From Desulfonema magnum (GTDB taxonomy: Bacteria; Desulfobacterota; Desulfobacteria; Desulfobacterales; 4be13): 64,000 bases of DNA. Positions 38,730 to 47,104 of the stretch are shown in pieces. Positions within the stretch are counted from its first letter, which is position 1, and each line of letters opens with the position of its first letter. A program made the translations under genes and the position numbers. The stretch is from assembly GCF_017377395.1 (NCBI RefSeq), contig NZ_CP061800.1, positions 930,001 through 994,000 of the forward strand. Direction: 5' to 3'. The notes beneath the pieces are model-generated. The model worked only from the letters and a program-made list of their open reading frames with translations, was not told the origin of the DNA and ran no database searches.

Positions 38730-39902
38730 CTATCGCAGGAGATTGATAAATTCATAACTGCTGTTAAAAACGCCGTATATCCCTGATCGTATTAAAATCT
38801 TTTTGGCCCAGTTTTTATGCGGTTTTATTTCATTCATTTTATTATTAAAAATGCTTTTCATAACGCCTGCCTTACCATCGTTATCCAGGATGCTGCAAGC
38901 ATCTGTATATTCTTCATGGTTGACCACATACATGGACTGCACAGGGATAATATGACTCGGATGAATCACTGTTTTTCCGACCAGACCATTTGCTTTGTCC
39001 AGCAATGTTTCATAGATAAGTCCGTCCAAGTACTGATTCAGTAATTTTGAACGGATTTCCCTGCCAGCTTCGCCATATCGCTCCTGAAACGGCGTAATTC
39101 TGAGCATGGGCTTCAGTACCCTGTCTCCGCTCAGAAAATATTCCCACACCGGTCCGGATACGACATATTGCCTGTCTGTGCGACAGAAATTATTAATGAT
39201 ATCTGTCATACAATCCCGAATAACCTGTATATCATAGACAGTGACATCATAGCCTCGCCGTATTCCGAATATACTGGAAAGGTCCGTGGCACCGATTCTT
39301 ACGTTCAGCACCCACTCATAATATTCATCTAAAATTTCAGTGACGCTGCTGAGAGATGCTTTTCTGGTCTCCCAATGAATAATATCCGGTGTTTCGAGAA
39401 TGGGCATTCCGTAGAATTGCTTATCTGAAACATAACTGATTTTTTTTAACACCTCAAAATAATCCCGTCCGTTATGATAAGAAAATTTGGGGAATACAAA
39501 ACCGGCGAGTACCGAGCGCGCATCTCCTGCCAAAGCCGTAACTTTTAAAATTTGTTCAGGATGCCTCACTCTTATAAAAATAAAAGGAAGATCATCATCT
39601 TGTATTTTTCCGTGTCTGACTGCTGAATACAATTCCCTGAGATGCACTGCCAACTGATGTTCCGCATTATCTGCCTCGCAGTCGCTTATCGCATCTTCCA
39701 GACACAGAACAACAGATATTAACCCTTTATTTTTTTTAAGAATAATATCCTCAGCAATTTTTTCCTTGTTTGCAGGCATGTAAAGCGTCGCGCCCAGCGC
39801 GTGAGAAATGAATTCTTTATCATCATTACGCCGAAAATGCGCCGGTTCAATGAAAAACAGAGCTTTTCTTTCTTCTTCCGTCAGATAGTTAAAATATCTC
39901 AT
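38730..39902 (-). CDS. HpcH/HpaI aldolase/citrate lyase-like C-C lyase of the Ter-associated clade
   Basis: About 390 residues from the ATG at 39902 (MRYFNYLTEEERKALFFIEP); the frame extends 12 codons to 39938. It has the TIM-barrel features of CitE-like enzymes: ISVVLCLEDAISDCEAD, FIRVRHPEQI, MPILETPDIIHWE, and IGATDLSSIFGIRR. The phrases ALGATLYMPA, GLVGKTVIHPSHIIPV and NKMNEIKPHKNWAKK are typical of the lyases encoded with tellurite-resistance (Ter) ATP-grasp and phosphoribosyltransferase genes. None of those partners is visible here. The natural substrate is unknown. It follows thiL after a hairpin and may be transcribed separately. Confidence 0.88.
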   Translation of the reverse strand: MRYFNYLTEEERKALFFIEPAHFRRNDDKEFISHALGATLYMPANKEKIAEDIILKKNKGLISVVLCLEDAISDCEADNAEHQLAVHLRELYSAVRHGKIQDDDLPFIFIRVRHPEQILKVTALAGDARSVLAGFVFPKFSYHNGRDYFEVLKKISYVSDKQFYGMPILETPDIIHWETRKASLSSVTEILDEYYEWVLNVRIGATDLSSIFGIRRGYDVTVYDIQVIRDCMTDIINNFCRTDRQYVVSGPVWEYFLSGDRVLKPMLRITPFQERYGEAGREIRSKLLNQYLDGLIYETLLDKANGLVGKTVIHPSHIIPVQSMYVVNHEEYTDACSILDNDGKAGVMKSIFNNKMNEIKPHKNWAKKILIRSGIYGVFNSSYEFINLLR

Positions 39903-39960
39903 TTCATCTGCTCTCAGGCGATTTCCAAGAATGAACATACTGGTGCATTTTTCAGTTCGT

Positions 39961-40003
39961 AGTTCCGCGTTTAGGCGGTGCGGGACTGCCTAAACGCGGA
40001 ACT
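39961..40003. repeat. Perfect 16-bp-arm hairpin
   Basis: AGTTCCGCGTTTAGGC and its exact complement are separated by 11 bases. It lies between thiL and the lyase gene and may act as an RNA hairpin, but no T-run follows on either strand. Confidence 0.9.
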
Positions 40004-40066
40004 GGGAAGGAAGCATCAGGATATATTCTTTTCCGGAAACTGTGTTATTGTTTCTGATTTAGGCGA

Positions 40067-41101
40067 TTAGTGAACAAACAGGAGGCGGGAAGCCGGTATC
40101 TTAAAGTGGTTCCACCCTGAAGGCGCTACAGATTTGATCCGGCCATCCGGGAAGACCAGTTCTGTTTCTCCTGAATCGGTTATTTCCCCAATGGGATAAA
40201 TCGGCTGTCCAAATTTTTTCAGATAATCCCGTGCAACAGAATCAGCCTTATCCGGTGATATGGTGCATAAGAGCATGTAATCCTCACCACCGCCCAGGGC
40301 GTATTCAAGAGGATCAGCATCAAAGCGGGTACAAAATTTCTGAAGATTTTTTGAAACAGGGATTTTTTCAGCGTAAAGCCGTGCGCCCGCGTTGCTTTCC
40401 CTTATAATGTGGCCGAGATCAGAACTCAGTCCGTCACTCACGTCAATGGCCGCGTGAACCCCGCCCTGATGCGCCAGAAACCGACCTTCCTCAAGATATG
40501 GCCAGGGAAGAATATGCGCGTTGAAGAGTGCCTTCAATTCTTCGGAATCAGCGACTGTCTTATTTAATATCAGTTGCAACCCGGCCCGGCTGTCTCCCAG
40601 GCAGCCCGTTGAAAAGATAATATCTCCGGGCTGTGCTGTATGACGATATAAAATCTCCTTTTCCGGCACAGCGCCCACCACTGAAATATTGATAATTAAA
40701 TCCGTCTTGGAACCTGTGGTGTCCCCGCCGAGAATATTGATATCAAACTCGGCCGCCAGGCTTTTTATGCCGCGGTATAAATCTTCAAGATATTCTAAGG
40801 GACATGCTTCGGGAATGGCAATACTCACAAAGGCTTCTTTCGCGGTTCCGCCCATGGCGGCAATATCACTCAGATTCACAGCCAAGGATTTATATCCCAG
40901 ATTAAAACCTGAAGTTGTATTTCTCAGGAAATGAACCCGCTCAACAAGCATATCGGTCGTAATGAGGATAACTTCATCCGCCTTGGTTGTAAACGCGGCC
41001 GCGTCATCTCCGATGGCCTTTAAAATGTTCTGAGAACGGATAAAACAGCCCCGGCTGATTTTTTCTATAAACCCGAATTCACCGATATCTTTTAACGTCA
41101 T
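40067..41101 (-). CDS. thiL: Thiamine-monophosphate kinase
   Basis: 344 residues of the PurM/AIR synthase-like fold. IGDDAAAF near residue 30 and TTDMLVERVHF bind ATP and magnesium. LSDIAAMGG, GGDTTGSKTDLIINISVVG, AIDVSDGLSSDLGHI and ALGGGEDYMLL complete the family set. It phosphorylates thiamine phosphate to thiamine diphosphate. The start overlaps the thiE stop by four bases (ATGA), so the genes thiM-thiE-thiL form a tight operon. Confidence 0.96.
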   Translation of the reverse strand: MTLKDIGEFGFIEKISRGCFIRSQNILKAIGDDAAAFTTKADEVILITTDMLVERVHFLRNTTSGFNLGYKSLAVNLSDIAAMGGTAKEAFVSIAIPEACPLEYLEDLYRGIKSLAAEFDINILGGDTTGSKTDLIINISVVGAVPEKEILYRHTAQPGDIIFSTGCLGDSRAGLQLILNKTVADSEELKALFNAHILPWPYLEEGRFLAHQGGVHAAIDVSDGLSSDLGHIIRESNAGARLYAEKIPVSKNLQKFCTRFDADPLEYALGGGEDYMLLCTISPDKADSVARDYLKKFGQPIYPIGEITDSGETELVFPDGRIKSVAPSGWNHFKIPASRLLFVH

Positions 41102-41742
41102 GAAGTCTTTGCTCCTGTGATAATCTCTCTTAACTCCCTCGCGGTCTGTTCAGGATCATCCGCTGACACAATGGCGGAAACTACGGCAATACCGTCCGCT
41201 CCGTTCTGAATCACGTCTCCGGAATTTTCCTTATTTAAACCGCCTATTGCCACGATGGGAATCTTAACATTTTTTCTTATCTCCCGCAGCCCCTCGGTAC
41301 CAAGGGGCGAAGACGTGTCGTCTTTTGTGAGGGTCGGATAAATCGTGCCTACGCCGATATAGTCTGCCCCTTTTTTTTCCGCTTCAACAGCATGTTGTAC
41401 GGATTGTGCGGAAATTCCGATGATCATGGAATCTTTTAAAATAGCCTTTGCCATTTCAAGCGGCATATCGCTTTGTCCGAGATGGACACCGTCAGCCTTC
41501 ACAGCCTGGGCAACGTCCACCCTGTCATTGATAATCAGGGGAATATGATGTTCTTTCAAAAATTTTTGAATCAGAATTGCCTGCTCAATGAATTCCCGGG
41601 GAGAACAGTTTTTTTCCCTGAGCTGAACGCAGGTCACGCCCCCGCGAACAGCAGCCTGAACAATCTCCGGAGTTGTTCTTCCCCGGGACAGCCCTCTGTC
41701 CGTGACAAGATATAAAGAATAATCCGCAGCCTTTTTTTTCAT
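41098..41742 (-). CDS. thiE: Thiamine-phosphate synthase
   Basis: 214 residues, a TIM barrel with YLVTDR, VQLREKNCSPREF, LIINDRVDVAQAVKADGVHLGQSD and IGVGTIYPTLTKDD, followed by IPIVAIGGLNKEN. It joins HMP pyrophosphate with thiazole phosphate to make thiamine phosphate. It lies 1 bp after thiM and overlaps thiL. Confidence 0.96.
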   Translation of the reverse strand: MKKKAADYSLYLVTDRGLSRGRTTPEIVQAAVRGGVTCVQLREKNCSPREFIEQAILIQKFLKEHHIPLIINDRVDVAQAVKADGVHLGQSDMPLEMAKAILKDSMIIGISAQSVQHAVEAEKKGADYIGVGTIYPTLTKDDTSSPLGTEGLREIRKNVKIPIVAIGGLNKENSGDVIQNGADGIAVVSAIVSADDPEQTARELREIITGAKTS

Positions 41743-41743
41743 A

Positions 41744-42550
41744 TCATTCTTCTCGGATTTTACACCCGGCTTTCAGCGCTTCCGGAGTGATTTCATATAA
41801 TGCGTTCAACATTTCTATCATAAAACTTCCGGGGCCGGATGCTTTTTGTCCGGCAGCTTCTCCGGCCAGTCCGAAAAATGCAAGCCCGGTCGCCGCCGCG
41901 CTCACAGGATCATCATCAACAGCCGAAAATGCGGCGATGATCACCGTTGCTGTGCATCCGGTTCCGGTCACACGGGCCATCAGCGGATGACCGTTTGACA
42001 CATGGATGACACGTTCACCATTGGTGATGAAATCCGCAGGCCCGGTAATGGCAATGGTTGTATTTAATTCTTCGGCAATTTTTTTTGCCGTCGCGCCCGC
42101 CTCATTTACAGAATGGACAGCATCCACTCCTTTTGTCTTTGACTCATTGTGACGAAGTGACAGAATTTCGGACGGGTTCCCGCGAATCACGCTGAGGCTG
42201 GTTTCTCGGATAATCCTCGTGACTGAATTCGTCCTGAGGGATGTGGCTCCTGATCCTACGGGATCAAGTATGATAGGGGTTCCGAGTTCAGATGCTTTTT
42301 GACCTGCTTTTATCATTGACGCGATCCAGTCCTCGGCCAGCGTGCCAATATTGAGGACAAGGGCACCGGCGATGGAGACCATTTCTTCAACTTCGCTGAC
42401 AGCATGAGCCATTACTGGCGAAGCCCCCATCGCGAGCAGGGCGTTTGCCGTGTAGTTCATGACAACATAGTTGGTAATATTGTGGATAAGCGGTTTTTTT
42501 TCTCTTACTGCTGCCAGATTCTGAGCAGCCTTATCCGATAAGTTCTCCAT
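41744..42550 (-). CDS. thiM: Hydroxyethylthiazole kinase
   Basis: 268 residues of the ribokinase-like ThiM family: LIHNITNYVVMNYTANALLA, GASPVMAHAVSEVEEM, ILDPVGSGAT, VIRGNPSEIL and the anion-hole region VTGTGCTATVIIAAFSAV. It phosphorylates the thiazole alcohol for salvage. AAAGGAG precedes the ATG. No thiC/thiG synthesis genes are present, so the operon appears to serve salvage. No TPP riboswitch was recognised upstream. Confidence 0.96.
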   Translation of the reverse strand: MENLSDKAAQNLAAVREKKPLIHNITNYVVMNYTANALLAMGASPVMAHAVSEVEEMVSIAGALVLNIGTLAEDWIASMIKAGQKASELGTPIILDPVGSGATSLRTNSVTRIIRETSLSVIRGNPSEILSLRHNESKTKGVDAVHSVNEAGATAKKIAEELNTTIAITGPADFITNGERVIHVSNGHPLMARVTGTGCTATVIIAAFSAVDDDPVSAAATGLAFFGLAGEAAGQKASGPGSFMIEMLNALYEITPEALKAGCKIREE

Positions 42551-42875
42551 ATTTTCTCCTTTGTTTTATGTCCGTTGGATTGCCGGGACTGTTTTTTGCC
42601 CGGCTGTTCAAGCCCGTAAAAAAAAGAAAAGCCGATTCCATCAGGAAGAAGCTTTCTCATTTACCAGCTACCAGCTATACAGTTTCAGAATGGACGGAAC
42701 AGCCGAACACCCGGCAGATGAAAGTTGTGGAAATAAATATCCGGTAAGAACTGAAAGCTGATCAGCCACATTAAAATATAAGAGCTGGACAAGTAGGTGT
42801 CAAGTAAAAGCGGGGTTTTGTGTGCAGAAGCATTTCTCAAAGTGAAGTCTGAAAACAAGTCTCGGCAGATGCACT

Positions 42876-43107
42876 TGCTAAACTGCAACTTCGGCACTCC
42901 GGATAAAAAAAAGGAGTGCCAAACTTGCAGTTTGGCAAGCAGGCATGCTAAACTGTAAGTTCAGCACTCCGGATAAAAAGGAGTGCCAAACTTGCAGTTT
43001 GGCAAGCAGGCATGCTAAACTGTAAGTTCAGCACTCCGGATAAAAAGGAGTGCCAAACTTGCAGTTTGGCAAGTGAGTACGCTAAACTGCAAGTTCAGCA
43101 CTCCGGA
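42876..43107. repeat. Tandem array of a 67-bp double-hairpin unit (family A array)
   Basis: About 3.5 copies of a 67-bp unit. Each begins with GCTAAACTGTAAGTTCAGC, then ACTCCGGATAAAAAGGAGTG, then the family A hairpin and GCAGGCAT. The unit contains two kinds of hairpin plus the CTCCGGA/GGAG pair. It lies between thiM and the stop of the cadherin/dockerin gene. The gap 42551-42875 holds no supported gene. Confidence 0.93.
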
Positions 43108-43113
43108 TGAGGA

Positions 43114-45558
43114 TTACCCGGCGAGATGGTTCAGAATAAAAAACAGCTCGGCCAGCCCGATACGTCCGTCGCGGTTCACGTCCGCGCAGAGGCTGTCTGC
43201 CGCATCGGTTTCTATTCCGACCAGTATCTGAAGAACCATGACAGCGTCTTTCAGATCATACTCGCCATCGTTGTTCACATCCCCTTCCACGCACTCGGGC
43301 TCCGGGATAACAATTCTGAGGGGCGGATTCTCAGACGCGTCAGGATCGTCCTCCGGTTCCGCTGTGATGTCATTTTTCCCGTCGCCGTCAAAATCGTAGG
43401 AAAGGCTCCAGCTTCGGGCGGTGATCACGTCGCCGGTCTCCACGTCGTCGTCAACCGTGATGTCGAACACGATTTCCGCCCGCGCCCCGGCCGGAATGTC
43501 GCCGCTCCACTCAAGCTGACCCGACTCGCTGTTGTAAACAGGCTGCGGGCTGTCATCGGAATCCGTCAGAACCTCGCCAGTCTCCGTGTCGGTGATCTTC
43601 ACACTCACGCTGCCGGAAACATGGGCGGTGTTCGCCGGAGCGGGAAGCGTGAACACGACATCCTCGGCATCGGCGTCCCCTGTGTTGGGAAGGACTGCGG
43701 TATAAGTCAGCGTGTCTCCGGGGGAGACGGGCGTGTCCGGATCAGCGACAGATTCCACGGTGATTCCGTCAAAGGCCGGGGCAGGTTCAAGGGTGACGCT
43801 GAGGGTGAATTCTGTCTCCGCTGTGATTTCGCCGTCGCTGACGGTAACTGTGACAGCCATACTGCCGGATTTCCCTTTTGCCGGTGTGAGGGTCACGAAT
43901 CGTTCCGAGCCTGAGCCGCCGAAGGTGATGTTTTCAACGGGCAGCAGTTCCGGGTCGGATGATTCCGCGGAAATCGTCAGATTTCCGAAAGGCGTGTCCT
44001 GATCCGAGACCTTGAAATCCGCCGTTCCCGTGAGATCATCGTCAGTTCCGACTCCCCGGAGGCGCATGTCGCGGATGTTGGAAATTGTCGGAGGATCATT
44101 CACATTTTTCACCGTGATAACGAAAGACTTCTCATGTGTGCCGCCATGTCCGTCATTTGCCAGAACACGGATGCTGTAACTGTTCTTCTCAGCCTGATTC
44201 TCGTAATCAAATGAGACCCGGGGATAAAGGATGCTCCCGCTGATCCTGAAGACACCGTTGTCCGTGTCGCCGTCGCCGGAGACCAGCGAGAAGGTGTGGC
44301 TGTCACACGGATTCGGGTCGCTTGCGGAAAATATGCCGATCTGCGTGGCGATTCTGTTGTTCTCATTCACCTCTGTGACGCTCAGATCAATATCCGTGGG
44401 CGGCTCGTTCATGTCATTCACTCTGACAGTGAACGATTTCTCGAAACTGAGTCCGCCTTTGTCCGAGGTCCGGATACGGATGTTGTAACTGTGTTTCTCT
44501 TCGGTTTCATAATCAAAGGATTTGGCTGTTCTCAGCGTGTTGCCTTCGACGAAGAACAGTCCGCTGTCCTCGCCTCCATCGCCGGAGACCAGACCGTAAC
44601 TGTGGGTGTCGCCCGCATCCGGGTCCCCGGAGGTCGTAAAAAATCCCACTTCAGTTCCCGCCGGTTTTTCCTCATCCACCCAGCGGTAGCTCAGGGCAAG
44701 CCCGGTCGGAGATTCGTTCATGTTGCCGACATTAATCGTAAACGAATTAAAGCAGGATGCCCCGTAACTGTCGTTTGCCCTGATATACACGGTGAGGGCG
44801 TTCTTTGTCTCAAAATCGAAACTCGCGGCCGTCTTCAGCACATTGCCGTTAATGACAAAGGAGCCGTTGTCAAGCCATCCGTCACGTCTCACGACCCGGT
44901 AAAAGGTGTGGGGACCGCCGTCAGCATCGGTTGCAGAGAGCGTGCCGACAACTGTTCCCGCAGGCTGATTTTCCGCCACTGTGAGACCGCTCAGGGTGAT
45001 GCCGGTACAGGCCACATTGGGGACATATGACGGATCGTATCTCACAGTGCCATCTCCCCCGCTGCTCGCGGTACTGATATTGCCAGCCGTATCCTGTGCA
45101 GCGCCCGCGCCGACACTGACAATCACATCTCCGGCATCGGTCATACCTGTAATCTCCACGGTGTAAGCAGATCCGTTGCCGCTGACAGTTGCCGCAAGTG
45201 TACCCGGAGCAGTGCTGCTGCTGAAAACCACGTCCGAGCTGTCAAAGCCGGTGACAGTTTCGCCGAATGTCACGGCAAATCTGACGGGCGAGGAATTGGT
45301 GGGATCGGTCTGGCCCGACGCCTGCGTGACGGTCACACTGGGAATGCTTATGGTGAGGCTCTGCCTCACGATTGATGAAAAGGGCGCAAAGAAGCGCTGC
45401 GCCTGATTTTTGCACTCCGGGTTTGTGCAAAGAACCGCTGCGCTCAATCTTTGCACTCCGGAATCCCCAATGCAAAGAACCGCTGCGCTCAATCTTTGCA
45501 CTCCGGAACCGGGCCTGTAATCCTTTCTTAACCATAATCCGTGTAGATGGCGACCCAA
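43114..45558 (-). CDS. Cadherin-like repeat protein with C-terminal dockerin, 5' end lost
   Basis: 814 codons. Residues about 70-170 are a bacterial Ig-like domain (TDPTNSSPVRFAVTFGETVT). Three cadherin-like repeats follow, each with a VAENQPAGTVVGTLSATDAD-type start and a SFDYET-type middle. Then come a DUF11-like segment and a dockerin with GDVNNDGEYDLKDAVMVLQI and ADVNRDGRIGLAELFFIL. Such proteins are cell-surface or secreted. The first about 60 codons are translated repeats (GVQRLSAAVLC twice) with no signal peptide. The true N-terminus is missing, so this is probably a truncated, non-functional gene. Confidence 0.85.
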   Translation of the reverse strand: MGRHLHGLWLRKDYRPGSGVQRLSAAVLCIGDSGVQRLSAAVLCTNPECKNQAQRFFAPFSSIVRQSLTISIPSVTVTQASGQTDPTNSSPVRFAVTFGETVTGFDSSDVVFSSSTAPGTLAATVSGNGSAYTVEITGMTDAGDVIVSVGAGAAQDTAGNISTASSGGDGTVRYDPSYVPNVACTGITLSGLTVAENQPAGTVVGTLSATDADGGPHTFYRVVRRDGWLDNGSFVINGNVLKTAASFDFETKNALTVYIRANDSYGASCFNSFTINVGNMNESPTGLALSYRWVDEEKPAGTEVGFFTTSGDPDAGDTHSYGLVSGDGGEDSGLFFVEGNTLRTAKSFDYETEEKHSYNIRIRTSDKGGLSFEKSFTVRVNDMNEPPTDIDLSVTEVNENNRIATQIGIFSASDPNPCDSHTFSLVSGDGDTDNGVFRISGSILYPRVSFDYENQAEKNSYSIRVLANDGHGGTHEKSFVITVKNVNDPPTISNIRDMRLRGVGTDDDLTGTADFKVSDQDTPFGNLTISAESSDPELLPVENITFGGSGSERFVTLTPAKGKSGSMAVTVTVSDGEITAETEFTLSVTLEPAPAFDGITVESVADPDTPVSPGDTLTYTAVLPNTGDADAEDVVFTLPAPANTAHVSGSVSVKITDTETGEVLTDSDDSPQPVYNSESGQLEWSGDIPAGARAEIVFDITVDDDVETGDVITARSWSLSYDFDGDGKNDITAEPEDDPDASENPPLRIVIPEPECVEGDVNNDGEYDLKDAVMVLQILVGIETDAADSLCADVNRDGRIGLAELFFILNHLAG

Positions 45559-45590
45559 TGCAAAGAACCGCTGCGCTTAATTTTTTCTTT
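45385..45590. repeat. AAAGAACCGCTGCGCTCAAT repeats (family M)
   Basis: Four imperfect copies of GCAAAGAACCGCTGCGCTCA, three of them followed by TTTTTGCACTCCGG or TCTTTGCACTCCGG, spaced 30-75 bp. They enter the first codons of the cadherin frame. A related palindrome is at 46980-47058. Confidence 0.88.
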
Positions 45591-45812
45591 GCTGATTATA
45601 ACGGATTTAGGGGAGGGCACAACATCCTGAAATTATTAAATAGCAAAACGGAAAATTTGCCCGTCCCGGGGTTCTGAGAACCGGAAATCCGGGACATCTG
45701 TCTCTTCGGAAACCGCCGTTTTCCGGGAATGTCCGCACGAAGCCATATAAAAACAGGAGTTTGCGTACAGCAATCCTGAAATCGGAGCCTCCCCTAAATC
45801 CGTTATAATCAG
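45590..45812. repeat. MITE-like inverted-repeat element (family H)
   Basis: About 223 bp with ends GCTGATTATAACGGATTTAG (left) and CTAAATCCGTTATAATCAG (right). The left end recurs at 57252-57270. An open frame inside has no recognisable features. The stretch 45813-45937 is AT-rich and empty. Confidence 0.85.
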
Positions 45813-45937
45813 AAAATGATAAACATCACAGGAGAAATCCAGGATTATTTCTTTTTGCTTGACTGAATAAAAAAGCAACGCTAATATATTTTTTTGGATT
45901 CAATCTCCGGCTCAGGAGCGGCTGAAACATAGGAAGC

Positions 45938-46315
45938 ATGATGAAAAAAGCATTTTTAGACAAGGCAAAGGAAAATCTGAAAATCGCACAGGCAAGCTTC
46001 GAGCTTGAATGCTATAATGCCTGTGCGAACAGAGCCTATTACGCTGCATTTCAGGCAGCCATAGCCGCTCTGGCTCATCAGGGAGCACAGAAAGGAAAAA
46101 ATGATCACGCATGGGTTCAGTCGGAATTCAACCGCAGGGTGGTCAGAAGACAGAAAATTTATCCTGCCAAATTAAAAACCTGGCTCCTGAAGATGCAACA
46201 GGTAAGAAACACGGCTGACTATTCGGACGAAAGTGTCGGCAAAAAAGCTGCCCGTCAGCAACTTTCAAGGGCAACGGAAATGGTTCGGATCATAGAAAAG
46301 GAGCTAAACGAATGA
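45938..46315 (+). CDS. HEPN-domain protein (probable toxin or RNase-like)
   Basis: 125 residues, all helical. KAKENLKIAQASFELECYNACANRAYYAAFQA is characteristic of HEPN proteins of the kind paired with MNT nucleotidyltransferases. The position of the usual Rx4-6H motif reads RNTADYSDESV (R90), so the histidine is absent or replaced. An AGGA precedes the double ATG. It overlaps the next gene by ATGA. Classical HEPN toxins cut RNA; whether this one does is open. Confidence 0.85.
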   Translation: MMKKAFLDKAKENLKIAQASFELECYNACANRAYYAAFQAAIAALAHQGAQKGKNDHAWVQSEFNRRVVRRQKIYPAKLKTWLLKMQQVRNTADYSDESVGKKAARQQLSRATEMVRIIEKELNE

Positions 46316-46578
46316 GAATAAACTCCAAACAGCAGGAACTTATCAGGGGGCTTGTGGAGCTGTTGGAAGAGAATTTTCCTGAGATTGAATTTATTGACGT
46401 TACGGAAAGCCCTGAAAATCCCAATGACTTATGGGTCAACGTGACCAGACCTTATGATGAGGACAGGGAACTCGAACTCTCGGAATTTTTTGGCGACAAA
46501 TGTACGGACATCCTGATGGATTACGGCTATCACATTCTGGTAATGCCCATAATACGGAAGGCATCGCGGGCAGCCTGA
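46312..46578 (+). CDS. Small acidic partner of the HEPN protein
   Basis: 88 residues, acidic (LEENFPEIEFIDVTESPENP, RPYDEDRELELSEFFGD) and ending in a hydrophobic YGYHILVMPIIRKA. It is not a MNT nucleotidyltransferase: there is no GSxxxG signature. The pattern of strands and helices is compatible with a small fold that binds the HEPN protein, hence antitoxin-like. The four-base overlap with the HEPN gene supports a functional pair. Confidence 0.75.
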   Translation: MRINSKQQELIRGLVELLEENFPEIEFIDVTESPENPNDLWVNVTRPYDEDRELELSEFFGDKCTDILMDYGYHILVMPIIRKASRAA

Positions 46579-46741
46579 AATCGTGTGGTTTTCCCTGCGC
46601 GGATTAACCGATGTGCGTTATCCCGTTCTGTACAGGAAACAATTAACAGGCGTTCCTTACATGATCGCCCGATAATCAGATAACGGTGTTCATTGTCAGA
46701 ATAGTCAGGATCGTAAAAATCCGCATACAGCGGATCATCTT
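46579..46741 (-). pseudogene. BrnT toxin fragment
   Basis: The minus strand reads DDPLYADFYDPDYSDNEHRY, then LIIGRSCKERLLIVSCTERD and NAHRLIRAGKTTRFQAA. This matches the central and C-terminal part of BrnT RelE-like toxins (DPxxSxxExR, IGxS, LLVV, TER). No start codon or N-terminal half is present; a stop precedes it in frame at the left of the HigA-like gene. BrnA is not seen. It is a toxin-antitoxin relic that overlaps the end of the HEPN partner gene region. Confidence 0.7.
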
Positions 46742-46758
46742 ATCCTGAGTGCGCTGAT

Positions 46759-46977
46759 TTACATCCCTGCATGTCTGACAGTTGCATGAAGGCGGATACC
46801 TGATGCTTCTGTAATCCTGAGAATTGTCGAAAATTCCGAGTTGCTTTCAGGCGGCAGGGCTTTAAACAGACGGTCGCTTTCAATGCCTGATTTGCGGACG
46901 ATTTGCGCTATCCCCTTTGCTCGGGTGATATCACTCAGAGCGGCTGTAATCAGCTCGGGATCGCCGTCTTCTTTCAC
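46759..46977 (-). pseudogene. HigA-like addiction-module antidote, N-terminus missing
   Basis: 72 codons opening at a GTG: EDGDPELITAALSDITRAKG, then IAQIVRKSGIESDRLFKALP and NSEFSTILRITEASGIRLHA. This is the helix-turn-helix core of the TIGR02684-type antidote proteins. Family members are about 95-100 residues, so the first 25 or so are missing. The break coincides with the edge of a CCGGAGTGC-type palindrome at 46978. No toxin gene accompanies it. It overlaps no gene and follows the BrnT fragment in a decayed TA zone. Confidence 0.75.
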
Positions 46978-47058
46978 ATCCGGAGTGCAAAAATTTTATT
47001 TTTGCAAGTGCGAGTGTGTGCAAAAAAACGCTTCGCTTAATTTTTGCACTCCGGATGT
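46978..47058. repeat. Palindromic element with GGAGTGCAAAAATT ends (family M relative)
   Basis: CATCCGGAGTGCAAAAATT on the left is mirrored by AATTTTTGCACTCCGGATG on the right. The interior has ACGCTTCGCTT, similar to the family M core. Its left edge is the broken start of the HigA-like gene. Confidence 0.85.
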
Positions 47059-47104
47059 TTCAAAAGAGGGAACAAAGGAGAGAATAACATCCCCCGCAGA
47101 TATC

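Noticed and set aside
42551..42760. TPP riboswitch before thiM
   Set aside because: Neither strand shows the CTGAGA and ACCTGATCTGG cores of the THI element, so none is called.
42876..43107. Direct repeats that look like a CRISPR array
   Set aside because: The unit is 67 bp without unique spacers; repeats run directly into each other and form hairpins. No cas gene is near.
43126..43914. A 262-codon plus-strand frame and others across 43-45 kb
   Set aside because: They lie opposite the cadherin/dockerin gene, which has clear repeated domains.
45636..45878. 80-codon minus-strand frame
   Set aside because: It lies mostly within the family H inverted-repeat element and has no recognisable features.
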